A stretch of DNA of 64,000 nucleotides, taken from assembly GCF_019393635.1 (NCBI RefSeq), contig NC_057864.1, positions 475,558,617-475,622,616 of the forward strand, read 5' to 3'. Made by a program: the position numbers and the translations under genes. Origin of the DNA: Dromiciops gliroides. Lineage: Eukaryota; Chordata; Mammalia; Microbiotheria; Microbiotheriidae. The notes beneath the pieces are model-generated. The model was not told the DNA's origin. It made no database searches and saw nothing but the letters and a program-made list of their open reading frames with translations. Position 1 is the first letter of the stretch. Each line of letters opens with the position of its first letter. Positions 47,752 to 64,000 of this stretch are shown piece after piece.

Positions 47752-48229
47752 AAAATGCAGGGTTGGAGGTGTTCTCAAAGTCTCCTCCGTTGTAGACGTA
47801 TTCTGAGGTTTGGTCTTATCCTGCTGTGGGTAGAAAACCTTCAAGTTCAGCCTTGTTTAGTGTGAAGAAAGGTCAGATGGCTCATCAGTGTCTGCTCTGG
47901 CTGACCTACTTCTGTAGGTCTTGTGGAGCCAATGTTAATCCTGACTGGTGACCTTGGCGTTCTTACCGAAGGAAGGATGCTGGAGACATCTACCCACAGG
48001 CACCCAGGCCACAAGCATGGCTGAAAATTGTGAGAGTTGGGGGCATCCTTTCTCTACCTCAGCCTCTCCCGTGTCCCCCCACTCAGCATTTTTTCCCCCA
48101 TTGGAACATGTGGCTATTTCCTATTCTGGATGGGTGCTGTAGGGCAGTGCCCTGCCCCTCCCCCCCGAAGGTCAGGGCTAGTCTAGAAAGTAGGAACCAG
48201 AAGCCCATTGAGCCCCTCTCCTGACCCAT

Positions 48230-48365
48230 CTCAGAGTGACAGGTCAGAGCCCCAAGGAGCCTTGGGCTCCCTGGTCCAACCCCAACACAAAAGGGGCCCT
48301 CACCACGATATCCAGGAGAAGTGGTCAACCAGTCTCTCCTTGAAGAGTTGTCCCCCCATGGTGAA
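48230..48365 (+). mobile_element. CR1/L3-like fragment
   Basis: Weak resemblance to the element at 37280 (ggtccaaccccaacac, accagtctctccttgaaga). Confidence 0.35.
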
Positions 48366-48550
48366 GGGTCCTAGAATGGAAGTGGCCCAGGGGCAATGGG
48401 TATGGGCTGCTCCATCCACCTTTCTGAGAGCACAGGAAGGTGGGGCAGGCCAGATGACAGTTCTACTCTCGGACTGATGAGGAGCCTGGACCTGGCATCC
48501 TGTCTCTGGCAGGGCAAAGGGCATCAGACCTGGGGTTAAACGCCACTTTA

Positions 48551-48599
48551 AGTGTATTAACTTTGTGACCCCAGAGGGGGGTCACAAAGTTAATACACT
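48551..48599. repeat. Perfect 22-bp hairpin with 5-base loop
   Basis: Arms 48551-48572 and 48578-48599 are exact reverse complements (agtgtattaactttgtgac then ccc), separated by agagg. It lies between RFC2 and LAT2, 120 bp before a SINE. Confidence 0.95.
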
Positions 48600-48718
48600 A
48601 CTGCCTCCCATATAGACGTGTGTGGTTTTTTTAATTTACATAGGTGTGTGCATACACACACTTATATGTATATCTGTAGTATCTGATGTGATAACATTTG
48701 TAAAAGATAATACTTTTC

Positions 48719-48870
48719 GGGGCAGCTAGGTGGCACAGTGGATAGAGCACTGGCCCTGGAGTCAGGAGGACCTGAGTTCAAATCCAACCTCAGACACTTT
48801 ACACTTACTAGCTGTGTGACCCCAGGCAAGTCACTTAACCCCAATTGCCTCACCAAAAAAAAAAAAAAAA
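48719..48870 (+). mobile_element. A-tailed SINE
   Basis: Flanks aatacttttc / agtacttttc; pure A-tail of 16. Confidence 0.93.
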
Positions 48871-48944
48871 GTACTTTTCAAGTGCTTGTTATGTAGTAGC
48901 CAGCATTCATATAGCATCTACCATGTGTCAGGCACCCCCCCCAA

Positions 48945-49755
48945 CAGTATTTTATTTTTTCCAATTACATGTAAAGATAGTTTTCAACATTCATTTTTGT
49001 AAGATTTTGAGTTCCAAATGTTTTTCCTTCCTTTTTCCCCTCCCTAAGACAGCAAGGAATCTGATATTGGTTATGCATTACAATCATGTTAAATAAATTT
49101 CCATATTAGTCATGATATGAAAGAAGAATAAGAACAAAGGGAAAAACCAAGAGAAAGAAAACAAAAAACAAGAAAGTAAAAATAGTCTGCCTCAATCTGC
49201 ATTCACAGTTCTTTTTCTGGACGTGGAGAGCATTTCCTATCATGAGTCTTTTGGAATTGTCTTCAATCATTGTATTGTTGAGAAGAGTCAAGTCTATCAC
49301 AGTTGATCATCTCACAATGTTGTTGATACTGTGTACGATGTTCTCCTGGTTCTGCTCATTTCACTCAGCATCAGTTCATGTAAGTCCTTCCAGGTTTCTC
49401 TGAAATCTGCCTGCTCATCATTTCTTATTTCACAATAATATTCCATCACATCCATATATCACCACCTCTTCAGCCATTTCCCAATTGATGGGCATCCCCT
49501 CAATTTCTAAATCTTTGCCACCACAAAAAGAGCTACTATAAATATTTTTGTACATGTGGGTCCTTTTCCCTTTTTTGGATGTCTTTGGGATACAGACCTA
49601 GTAGTGGTATAGCTGGATCAAAGGATATGCATAGTTTTGGGCACAGTTCCAAATTGCTCTCCAGAATGGTTGGATCAGTTCACAACTCCACCAACAATGC
49701 ATTAGTGTTCCAACTTTCTCACATCTCCAATATTTATAATTTTTGAGGAATTGTT
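48945..49755 (-). mobile_element. L1 3' end
   Basis: Reverse complement of the L1 3' UTR seen at 42480-43220, including the blocks around 49330-49700. It sits between RFC2 and LAT2. Confidence 0.88.
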
Positions 49756-49759
49756 TTAG

Positions 49760-50905
49760 CCAGAGTGCGTGCTAAGGCTGGGAGGGCTGGTGATCTCTGT
49801 CAGTGGAGGGGAGGTTCCCACACCCACAAAATCCTGGATTCCTGGAATAACAAATCTGTCTATGAATGGAGCAAAAGCCTGACTGTACCCAGTGAAACAA
49901 AGGAAATTATTGCTTAGCACCCAAACCATTTATTGTGAGAGTTTAGTCTGGGGGAGAGGGAACATTAAGGCATAGCATCTTCTGTCCCTAGTTGTGGCTT
50001 TTCCAATTCAAACTCTTCCCACTGGGCCTCAGTTTCCCCTTCTGTAAAATGGGATGTTTTCCTCCTTTAAGAAGGTCCCTGCTAACCAACTTTGTACTCC
50101 TGTGGTTGATTTGTCCAGTGGCCCTTACATTACATTCTGCCGGCCTTTTCTTCCAGCAAGCTTCACCCCACTGCAAACCCAGCCTGAGAAGGGGTGCTCC
50201 TCACCATAGCCCCACCCACTCTTGGTGCCCCCAGACCCCCTCCTGCCAAACAAAGGGAGAGTTAAAGGATGCCTTTTCTGGTTTCATTTCTCGGTTCCTC
50301 CAAGAGCAACAGGGATCGTGTCCAGTCCCCCATCTGTGGGACTTCTGGACATCAGCTCAAGGGATCATGGTATATTTTGTGCTATCCCCAAAGGGGCCAT
50401 GGAGCGATGGGAAGTGCAGCGGACCAGCCATCACCAAGCCTGGGCTCTGGTTCCAGCCTTCTCCCTGGCACTTCAGAGAAGTAAAATGAGAGGACAGAGG
50501 TGGAGGATCAATGACCATCTATTGCTGCCTGCCCCCCAGGAGACCACAGTGCCCCAGGGCCTCACACAGGGGGCTTGGCACGCCTGACGTCCCTGATAAA
50601 CACTGATTGCCAAAAGTCACCTGGGTTACCAGGCATGAGTAGCTGTGCCAGGATTTGAACCTGGGATCTCAGAGGCCAGTCAGCCTGTCTGAAGAGTCGG
50701 CAGACCAACACGGGGCAAAAAGAGAACCGATACTTTGATCACAGTTAATATATTAGAGATTATATGAATGTAATGCTCTGTGAGGGACAAAACCTCGAGG
50801 TCATTTACAAGATAAAATACAGACTCTCCTACATAAATAACAACACCAAGAAGAAGCTCCGCCCCCTGGACGCAGACCCCAGGGACCCAAGAAGGGTCTC
50901 ACAGG
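49760..50905. other. Intergenic DNA between RFC2 and LAT2, possible LAT2 3' region
   Basis: Holds MIR-like scraps (about 50020-50060 and 50640-50690). A reverse-strand AATAAA at 49929-49934 could end a long LAT2 transcript, but 2.4 kb from the stop codon this is weak. Confidence 0.35.
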
Positions 50906-50909
50906 ATGG

Positions 50910-51092
50910 TCGAATCATAAATTCAGAGCTAGAAATGATCTCAGAAGAAGCCTTTTGGTCCACTCGCCCCCATTTTACAGATGGGAAAACTGATTCCTGG
51001 TGATTTTAAGAGACCTGCCCAAAAGCAGGTAGGTAAGTAAGCAACAGGCCCCTTGACTACAAATCTAAGGGTGCCTTTCACTATACCACGGA
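50910..51092 (-). mobile_element. MIR-like CORE-SINE
   Basis: aaattcagagctagaaatga through ccattttacagatgggaaaa. Confidence 0.68.
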
Positions 51093-51732
51093 CACAGCTT
51101 CTTTCTAACAGGTAGCAAGCCAGACAGAACCTCGGGCAATGAGAGACTGGCCCTTTGGCCCTAGGAGGGGGAGACATCAGGAATTCCGTGGTCCTCGGAG
51201 CCTCCCCAGCCTGTCGAGGCTGAATTTCCAGGAGAGTTGGACCATAGGTCCTTCCCACACCAGAAGCCGAGTGTCTTGGGGCCGCCATATGCCAGTCTCA
51301 GGGACCAAATGTTGGGCTTCACTTTGACCAACTGGAGCCACTCCAGGGGGAGGGGGGGAGGGGTAGTGACCCGTGGGCGAGTTTAGGGGGCAAATCCTTC
51401 CACGGAGAGTTGGCTTGGACGGGATGCAGTAGGGCAGATCTTCCACGAGTGGCCATAGCTTCCTTCTGCTCCTCACCCTGGCTACCTTCAACCAAGAGGA
51501 AAGACAGATGCACTCAGTGAGGAAACACAAAGGTGAAATGTTGGGCATTCCCACTGGAGTTACAGAGCAGCCTGCACCCGGGGTGATACACCAAGGAGGT
51601 CAATGGACATTCTTGGACAAAAAATCCCAGAAGCATTGCTTGCCTTTAAAAAAAACAAAAACAGAAGCAAAAACCTGTGACTGACGAGTGATGGGGGGCT
51701 AGCCAAACAGATTATCAAAAAAAGACTATTTT

Positions 51733-51885
51733 GGGGGACAGCTGGGTGGTGCAGTGGATAGAGCACCGGCCCTGGAGTCAGGAGTACCTGAGTTCAAATC
51801 TGGCCTCAGACACTTAACACTTACTAGCTGTGTGACCCTGGGCAAGTCACTTAACCCCAGTTGCCTCACCAAAAAAAAAAAAAAA
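51733..51885 (+). mobile_element. A-tailed SINE
   Basis: Flanks aaaagactattttg / aaaagactttttct. Confidence 0.92.
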
Positions 51886-52392
51886 GACTTTTTCTGAACC
51901 AAATCTGTGATGTCATAGGTAAGGGGAACACCCACTATAGAAATTCCCTCTACCAGTGTAGCCCCTGCCTTGTACTTTATGGCCTTAGTGCATTGCCTGG
52001 GGGCACTGAGCGTGTAAGTAACTAGTCCGAGGTCACACAGTCCATATATGACAAATATGAAGAATGCAAAGATGGGAAGATATAATAATAATATCTAGCA
52101 TTTACATAACACTTTAAGCGTAACACTTTGCAAAGTTCTTTATACATGTGGAATAAAGAAGGCAGGACCAGTAGAATAATGTAACATTGGATTACAACTG
52201 TGTAAACAGTAGAATTGAGGCAGGCAGAAGGAGTTTCTGCACCAAGAGGGCCACACCAGCGGCATCACAAACATCTCTCCCTCCCCCAAACATCTGACTC
52301 ACAGGAGTGATGTGAGAGAAGCCTGTCAGAAACCCTCCAGGTCACGGGAATGGGAGCAGGGTTATTACCTCTCACAACCTCCTTTTACTTTC

Positions 52393-59640
<7,248 letters not shown>

Positions 59641-60002
59641 CTGAAAGGACAAGGATCTGATTAGAAAATTAGGATCAATCTCCAAATGCCCCCTTCTAAT
59701 CTTTATCGATCTCTCGAGAGCCGGCTGCAGAGCCAGGAAGAGCCGAGTTCAAAGCCTGTCTCTGACACACGCTGGCTCTGGGACCATGAGCAAGTCGCTC
59801 GGGGTTCTCAGCAACTCCCTCCCACAATATGTTTCAGAGGGGGCGCTAACCTGCAAAGACAGGAGTTTCCTCACCTGGGAATTCCCCACACCATCAAAAT
59901 CACAAGTCTAGTCCCTATCCCTAACCCATGTTTTTCATCACCTTTGTTTGTCAATATATCTTTCCCTCTCCCTTATCTAGTCAGTCAGTCATTAACAAGT
60001 TA

Positions 60003-60064
60003 TATATACACATATATATATGTATATATAGAGAGAGAGACAGAGACACAGACACAGAGAGAGA
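60003..60064. repeat. TA / GA microsatellite
   Basis: Alternating tatata and cagaga units. Confidence 0.9.
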
Positions 60065-60065
60065 G

Positions 60066-60270
60066 CTTTAAGGTTTGCAATATGCTTTACTTATATTATC
60101 TCATTTGATCCTTACAACAACCCTGAGAGTTAGGTGCTATCATTATCCCTTTTTACAGGTGAGGAAACCAAGACAAACAGACTTGCCTAGGGTCACTCCG
60201 CTGGCAAGTGTCTGGGGATTGGAACTCAGGTCTTTCTGACTCCAGGTAGCACTCTACTGCCATCTAGAAG
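60066..60270 (-). mobile_element. CORE-SINE / THER1-like
   Basis: attatctcatttgatcctta, acaggtgaggaaaccaagac, ggaactcaggtctttctgac. Confidence 0.7.
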
Positions 60271-60599
60271 CAGTTCAATAAAATTACATTGACACAATCT
60301 GCCAGTGTATTTATGCAGTGTTACATACTCATAGTCCCCCACCTCTGCAAAGAAGGGACAGTTGGATTTTCTTCTCCTTTCTTTCGGACACAAGCTTAGG
60401 CATTGTAATTACATAGCATTTAATTTGGTAAAACCCTCTTTTAATCATATGACTACCCTGCTCAAAAAACTTCAGTGGCTCTCTCTCTGTGGGCTAGGGA
60501 ATCTAGCCAACTCCTCCTTCCCCCATTTTACAGAAGAGGAAATTGAGATCCAGAGAGTTTAAGGAATTTCCCACTGCTGATTAAGTGTCAAGTCTCTTA

Positions 60600-60950
60600 G
60601 ATTATGAGCTTTGCTGTTAGATTGTGAGCTCTTTGAGGGCAGGGACTATTTTTTGACTCTGTATCCCCAACACTTAGCACAGTGCCTGGCATATAGTAAG
60701 TGCTTAATTAATGTTTACTGAAAGAGAATTTGAACTCAGATCTTTCTGACTACAAGTCTACTACATCACACTTTCTCTCAGATCCTCCTACTTGGCATTC
60801 AAGACCTTTTGCAACTTATCCCCAACCCAACCTTTCCATCCTCCTCTCCTACTACTTCCATTCACAGACCCACCATTGCTTCCCACCAGACAGGTCCTAA
60901 CATGTTATGCTCATCCCTAAACCTAAGCTATTCCCCCTCTCCTCCAGAAT
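60600..60950 (+). mobile_element. L2 3' end and adjacent L2 fragment
   Basis: The terminal block gtgagctctttgagggcagg to agtgcttaattaatgtt, then L2 text ttggcattcaagaccttttg onward. Confidence 0.65.
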
Positions 60951-60968
60951 TCTAGACCTACTTCTCTC

Positions 60969-61134
60969 TTTTCTTTTCTTTTTTTTTTTTTGGGGGGGGG
61001 GGGGCAATGAGGGTTAAGTGAATTGCCCAGGGTCACACAGGTAGTAAGTGTCAAGTGTCTGAGGTCGGATTTGAACTCAGGTCCTCCTGAATCCAGGGCT
61101 GGTGTTTTATCCACTGCGCCACCTAGCTGCCCCC
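60969..61134 (-). mobile_element. A-tailed SINE with G-run
   Basis: Identical 14-bp target duplication gacctacttctctc at 60955-60968 and 61135-61148. An unbroken run of 12 G follows the T tract. Confidence 0.94.
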
Positions 61135-61325
61135 GACCTACTTCTCTCAATAGAACCAACCAGTCTCAACATTCTATGACTATGAGCTCCTGTTCATCCT
61201 TGAAGATCCCCAGCTCTGGGAGACAATGTTTCGAAAGTGCACTGATTCTGGCGCGTCAAGAGTGGTCTCCCTATGAGAGGTCAAAGGGCAGGAGGAATCC
61301 ATCTCGACTCTCCAGGTAACCCACG

Positions 61326-61590
61326 ATCAGATTCTAGATCTGGAGCTAAAACGGACCTCAGGGGCCAGCCTGACTAATCACCCTGGAGGCATCTGCTTCC
61401 CTCAGTTGGGAGTGCACCCTGTGAGCAGCTACTTCTAAATCTAGTTCATGAGTCCCACCAGCGTGCTGCCCATTAACAATCGGATGAGCAAACTGAGGTC
61501 GCATAACTAGCAAGTGTCTGTAACTGGATTTGAACCTAGGTCTTCCCAACTCCAGGCCCCGTGGGCTATCTACACCATGCTGCTGCTCAT
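61326..61590 (-). mobile_element. MIR-like CORE-SINE
   Basis: agatctggagctaaaacgga and ctggatttgaacctaggtct with unrelated sequence between. Confidence 0.6.
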
Positions 61591-61599
61591 TTAGTCAGA

Positions 61600-62590
61600 G
61601 GATACTAAAGGCTGCCAGGTGTTGTCCTGACAAAGAAAGGTACACTGTCTTCTCATCCTTCATTGCCAGCCTCGTTAAACATCGCTCCACAGTGGAGTCA
61701 GACTGGCCTTCTTGCTGCTCTGAAGTGTGAGCCGGTAAAAGCCATTTTGACCAGTTTGGTTCTAGACTTCAAGATTCTTTTATGTTACTGCCCAACTAGC
61801 CTGGAGACCAGGCATTGCCCCCTCCCCAGCTGATTGCTTGCTGTGGCACAGAATTGTTTCCTGGGTCCCTTCCCATCATTCTTCATTCCTTATTGGTCAA
61901 CTCAGAAAACACCCTGATATCAGTGGTCCAGACTGCCCTCCTGCTTGGCCCGTGGGGGACAGGACCGTCTCCTGTTTGTGCCCCATCAGATCTTGGCTAA
62001 TATTCCAGGTGAGTTTGAGCCCTGAGTTGCCTTGGGGGCTGGAATTGGAGTGAGCTTGCCCGTGGAGCTGGGGGGTTTGGGGAGATGGAGCTGCCTTGTA
62101 CCGTCCTCCATTCCAACAATCCCCCTGACGTCCCACTGTGGAGGAGTCTCTCCCTCCCCTTCTGTGCTGCCTTCACACATGGCTCTCAATGTTCCCATCT
62201 CCGTGGCTTTTGTCTGGTTGTTCCCCATGCCCAGAGTGCTCTCTCACCTCTGCCCTTGCCAAGTATCCTTTCCTATCCCCTTCCCCCTTGGGGTTATTTC
62301 GTGTATCTAAGTGCTCTTCCTCCTCATTGGAAATTACACTTCTCCCTTCCACATCATGAGGATTAGGGGTACAGCATCCCCTTCATCTGGAAAATCCACA
62401 TAAAACTTCTCCACCCTCCCTTTGTCCCAGAGAAGTCTGGGTTTTTTTTTTCCTTTCTGGGGTTATAAAATTTGGGTTATTTGATCATAGGCTGGCCTTC
62501 ATCTCCAGCTTCCACAAAACTCCCCCCAAATTCCCATTTAATTTCTTATGCCAACCCACTATATATCAAAACCAAAGTGGGGAGAGTCAC
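61600..62590. other. LAT2 upstream intron, unassigned
   Basis: Searched for the expected LAT2 YQNF exon and transmembrane exon on the - strand; none found. Some C-rich L2-like text at about 62170-62290. Confidence 0.4.
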
Positions 62591-62710
62591 AATGTGGAAG
62601 GGACTGTAACCTCCTTGAGGGGAGGGGTCATCTGATTTTATCTGTGTCCTCAGTACGTGGCCCATTATCTGGAATACTGTTGGAGCTTAATAAATGCTTG
62701 TTTATTTGAT
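62590..62710 (+). mobile_element. L2 3' end
   Basis: ctccttgaggggaggggtca to gagcttaataaatgcttgtt. Confidence 0.7.
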
Positions 62711-63269
62711 AATCATGCTGTCATTTAATGAATCATGTCTCCATGTGGTCATTGTAATTTAATTAGTTGTGGTTGAGCAACTCCCAAGACTTGTAAAATA
62801 TTTCCACCACTGTCTACTTCTGGTCATTCCCATAGGGATACATGGCCAGGCCAGAGGGAACCTGCGGACCCTTATTAGGAAACATGTCGTCTTGTTCAAG
62901 AAGGGGGATCTCTTAGGGATGTAGGTGGCGCTGTCGGCGCTGCTGCTGTTTAATAGAAGACAAAGGCAGGTTTGGGAGGTGACCATGTGGTTAGGAAGAC
63001 CTCACCTATGAAGGTACGGCCAACATGGGACTCACTTAGATTAACTAGGCTTACTGTGTGCCAGGCACCCTGCTAAGTGTTGTAGCTACAAAGTAGAGGC
63101 CCTGCCCTCAGGGAGTTAGTTTACTATCGAAAAGCTCTAATCTATTTGTTATGAGGGTTTTATTTTTCTTTCTTGTTCAGTGAAGGAGGGCAAGAAAGAG
63201 AAAACAAATGCTTATTAATTGGAAGCATAATATGAAGGAAGGTTTTTTTAATTAAAAAAAAGGAGATAG

Positions 63270-63510
63270 TGTATATCTTAGGCAAGTCCCTTAGCTTCTG
63301 GGGCCCTGGTTTCTTATCTGGAAAACGAGGAGGTTAAACCTGATGACCTTTAGGGTCCTTTGCATCTTTCGATTTGAGATCCAGGTTCAAATCTCAGCTG
63401 TTACTTACTACTTGTGTGGCATTGGTTAAGTCACTCTCCGTCCACAGGCCTTGATTTCCTCATCTGCAAAATGAGGCCTCCTGAGACTCCCTTCAGGCTC
63501 TGGAGTCACG
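63270..63510 (+). mobile_element. Two MIR-like CORE-SINE pieces
   Basis: gtttcttatctggaaaacga and a second copy with gatttcctcatctgcaaaat. Confidence 0.65.
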
Positions 63511-63699
63511 CTCCTGTCGGCCGTGTGTGCGGTAAACGCTACAGGTACCCACATACTCATTTTATAGGTGAGGAAACCAAGGCTCCAAGGAGTGGTGTAA
63601 CGTGTCCGTTAGGACACAGCTGCCTCACCTGGAGAGGTCTTTTAAGCTGGATCACCATCTATTCCCACCCACCCATTTCACATTTATAATAAACTGAGG

Positions 63700-63864
63700 G
63701 GGGCAGCTAGGTGGCGCAGTGGATAGAGCAGCGGCCCTGGAGTCAGGAATACCGGAGTTCAAATCCGGCCTCAGACACTTAACACTTACTAGCTGTGTGA
63801 CCCTGGGCAAGTCACTTAACCCCAATTGCCTCACTAAAAAAAAAAATATAATAAAATAAAAAAA
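63700..63864 (+). mobile_element. A-tailed SINE in a MIR-like element
   Basis: Identical 15-bp target duplication tataataaactgagg at 63685-63699 and 63865-63879. Confidence 0.95.
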
Positions 63865-64000
63865 TATAATAAACTGAGGCCCGGTTAGGGAGAAGTGGGG
63901 AAGCGGCACAGCCAGGATTTGAATCCCAGTCCTCAGGCCGTTTGCACTGGACCACACAGGAAGGCGCTTTCTTCCCCGAGTAGGCTTTCCGGCAGGGCTG

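Noticed and set aside
61897-62228. - strand open frames considered as LAT2 or a separate gene
   Set aside because: No similarity to the LAT2 N-terminus or to any protein I recognise; they overlap L2-like C-rich sequence.
62759-62986. - strand open frame considered as an upstream LAT2 exon
   Set aside because: It has no hydrophobic anchor of the LAT2 type, no YQNF block and no matching splice phase.

Overview
The window is marsupial nuclear DNA. It carries dozens of short tRNA-headed, A-tailed SINEs, a second longer SINE family with the same kind of head but an AAC-type tail (MAR1-like, probably moved by RTE), marsupial-type L1 pieces, CR1-clade (L2/L3) LINE fragments and older MIR-like CORE-SINEs. 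The species cannot be fixed from the sequence alone.

Two host genes are readable, both split by GT-AG introns and found by joining small exons. RFC2 (clamp-loader subunit 2) lies complete on the + strand: start codon at 28560 in a GC-rich promoter, 11 coding exons, stop at 46739, polyadenylation signal at 46999. The exons join without a break to 1,059 bp (352 residues). LAT2 (NTAL/LAB, a membrane adaptor of B cells and mast cells) lies on the - strand. Its last five coding exons (59640 down to 52393) encode the tyrosine-rich cytoplasmic tail; the signal-anchor end was not found and is probably beyond the right edge. The tail-to-tail RFC2/LAT2 order matches the human 7q11.23 (Williams-Beuren) region, so CLIP2 would be expected off the left edge.

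Layout: 1-28080 is intergenic and almost wholly repeats, microsatellites and unassigned single-copy DNA, ending in an L1 ORF2 fragment beside the RFC2 promoter. 28280-28720 is the RFC2 promoter and exon 1, with clear CRE, E2F, GC-box and NRF1-like sites. 28560-47020 is RFC2; intron 6 is 10 kb because it took in an L1 3' half (itself hit by four SINEs), an RPL23A processed pseudogene and CR1/L2 pieces. 47020-52390 is the convergent intergenic gap, with a perfect 22-bp hairpin. 52390-64000 is LAT2, with a 520-bp GATA-type microsatellite in one intron.

The two genes do not share a pathway. RFC2 serves S-phase DNA replication; LAT2 serves immune-receptor signalling. I found no new biological system, no CRISPR array, no functional RNA gene and no recognisable retrovirus. 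The items most worth checking are the hairpin at 48551-48599, the duplicated segment in RFC2 introns 1 and 3, the abrupt L1/promoter junction near 28070, the RPL23A retrocopy, and the compact LAT2 tail.
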